A stretch of 64,000 nt of DNA, from the NCBI GenBank assembly GCA_030847615.1, contig JAUMIR010000001.1, positions 166,815,001 to 166,879,000 on the forward strand, given 5' to 3'. The notes below the pieces were generated by a model. It worked only from the letters and a program-made list of their open reading frames with translations, was not told where the DNA came from and ran no database searches. Below, piece by piece: positions 63,485-64,000 of the stretch (position 1 is the stretch's first letter; every line of letters begins with the position of its first letter). The DNA is from Gambelia wislizenii. Lineage: Eukaryota; Chordata; Lepidosauria; Squamata; Crotaphytidae. A program made the translations under genes and the position numbers.

Positions 63485-64000
63485 GTGAATTGCCTCTCCT
63501 AGAAGCTTGCCTGGAGCTTAGCTTAGCTTCTAGGGATGGTGATTCACCTTTTAAATAGGTACACAAAGCAGATTTTCAAGACCAGAAGTGGTTTCTGGAC
63601 ACTTCTGGTTTGGCTCTGTTTGCCCCATTGTTGATATTTCTGGCAGTGCCCCTTGAAGGCCTAAGGAAGTAGAATATTGCCTGACCCACCAAAGTTGCCC
63701 ATCCCATCTTACAAGGTACTTTATCATCTTATTTTTCAGTGTGCCCTTTGTAGAGTGCCTGTTTGTGTGGTTGCCAAGGACATCCGATGTTCTCAGATAG
63801 CAGCAGTTCACTTGCTGAGTGAACTATGGACAGACCTGTGCATGCATGGTGATCTCAAGCTACCAGACTAGCATACTTAGTGGTAAAAGGCCTGGTAAGC
63901 TTAGCTGAAAGGATACTGGATATACTGGGCTGGGTTGGGAAAATGGGCAGCCTGTCACCCATTTCTTTCTGACAGCATAAATTGTAGGGCTCAGGAAAGA
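63485..64000. other. unassigned stretch at the window end
   Basis: No gene or repeat is recognised; the frames at 63551-63811 (minus) and 63677-63871 (plus) show no domain. Confidence 0.45.

Overview
The window looks like intergenic or intronic nuclear DNA of a squamate reptile, most likely a lizard. The basis is the mix of repeats: 5'-truncated CR1 LINEs ending in the ATTCTATGATTCTATGATT tail, L2-type LINE ends, a full-length L1, tRNA-derived SINEs with a Bov-B-like tail (the Sauria SINE type), a SINE with a 5S-rRNA-like head, a Ty1/copia element, Gypsy-like solo LTRs, hAT/Tigger-type DNA elements, many short inverted-repeat DNA elements (MITEs) and abundant (TC)n(AC)n microsatellites. I recognise no host protein-coding exon, tRNA, rRNA gene or CRISPR array. 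Every long open reading frame is either transposon-derived or a by-product of low-complexity or palindromic DNA. The species cannot be named from this.

Layout. 1-2.3 kb: the 3' half of a Ty1/copia retrotransposon (RT-RNase H frame, polypurine tract, 3' LTR). 3.7-9.1 kb: a SINE, an LTR-like piece, two CR1 fragments and a MITE. 9.7-25 kb: a dense field of inverted-repeat elements, with a Gypsy-like solo LTR (12545-14326) split by a MITE and an L2 3' end on the minus strand. 25-29 kb: hairpins, the 5S-derived SINE and long unassigned sequence. 29.1-36.2 kb: one full-length L1 (about 7.1 kb) bounded by a perfect 16-bp target-site duplication, with both ORFs broken. 36.5-41 kb: a MITE, a Tigger-like element, a CR1 split by a second solo LTR, and a CR1 piece split by a hAT MITE. 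41-48 kb: mostly unassigned, with a MITE, an 87-bp minisatellite, a Helitron-like candidate and an LTR fragment. 48.5-52.2 kb: MITEs (one nested in a hAT element) and an L2 end. 52.2-64 kb: unassigned blocks, four Sauria-type SINEs, a foldback element carrying a CR1, and a MITE-in-MITE nest.

The most useful result is the nesting order. At least six insertions inside other elements can be read from the sequence: LTR<-MITE C at 13.2 kb, CR1<-LTR at 38.7 kb, CR1<-hAT at 40.5 kb, hAT<-MITE A at 49.4 kb, foldback<-CR1 at 54.3 kb and MITE A<-MITE C at 58.7 kb. Together they give a relative age order. The MITEs, which I call A, B and C, look like one cohort. They have TIRs starting GG, lengths mostly 0.5-1 kb, 3-bp target duplications where the ends are clear (TAA, ATA, ATT, TAC, TCA, AGT), and no coding capacity. 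That resembles PIF/Harbinger-type non-autonomous elements, but assignment without a transposase is inference. I found no new multi-gene system.
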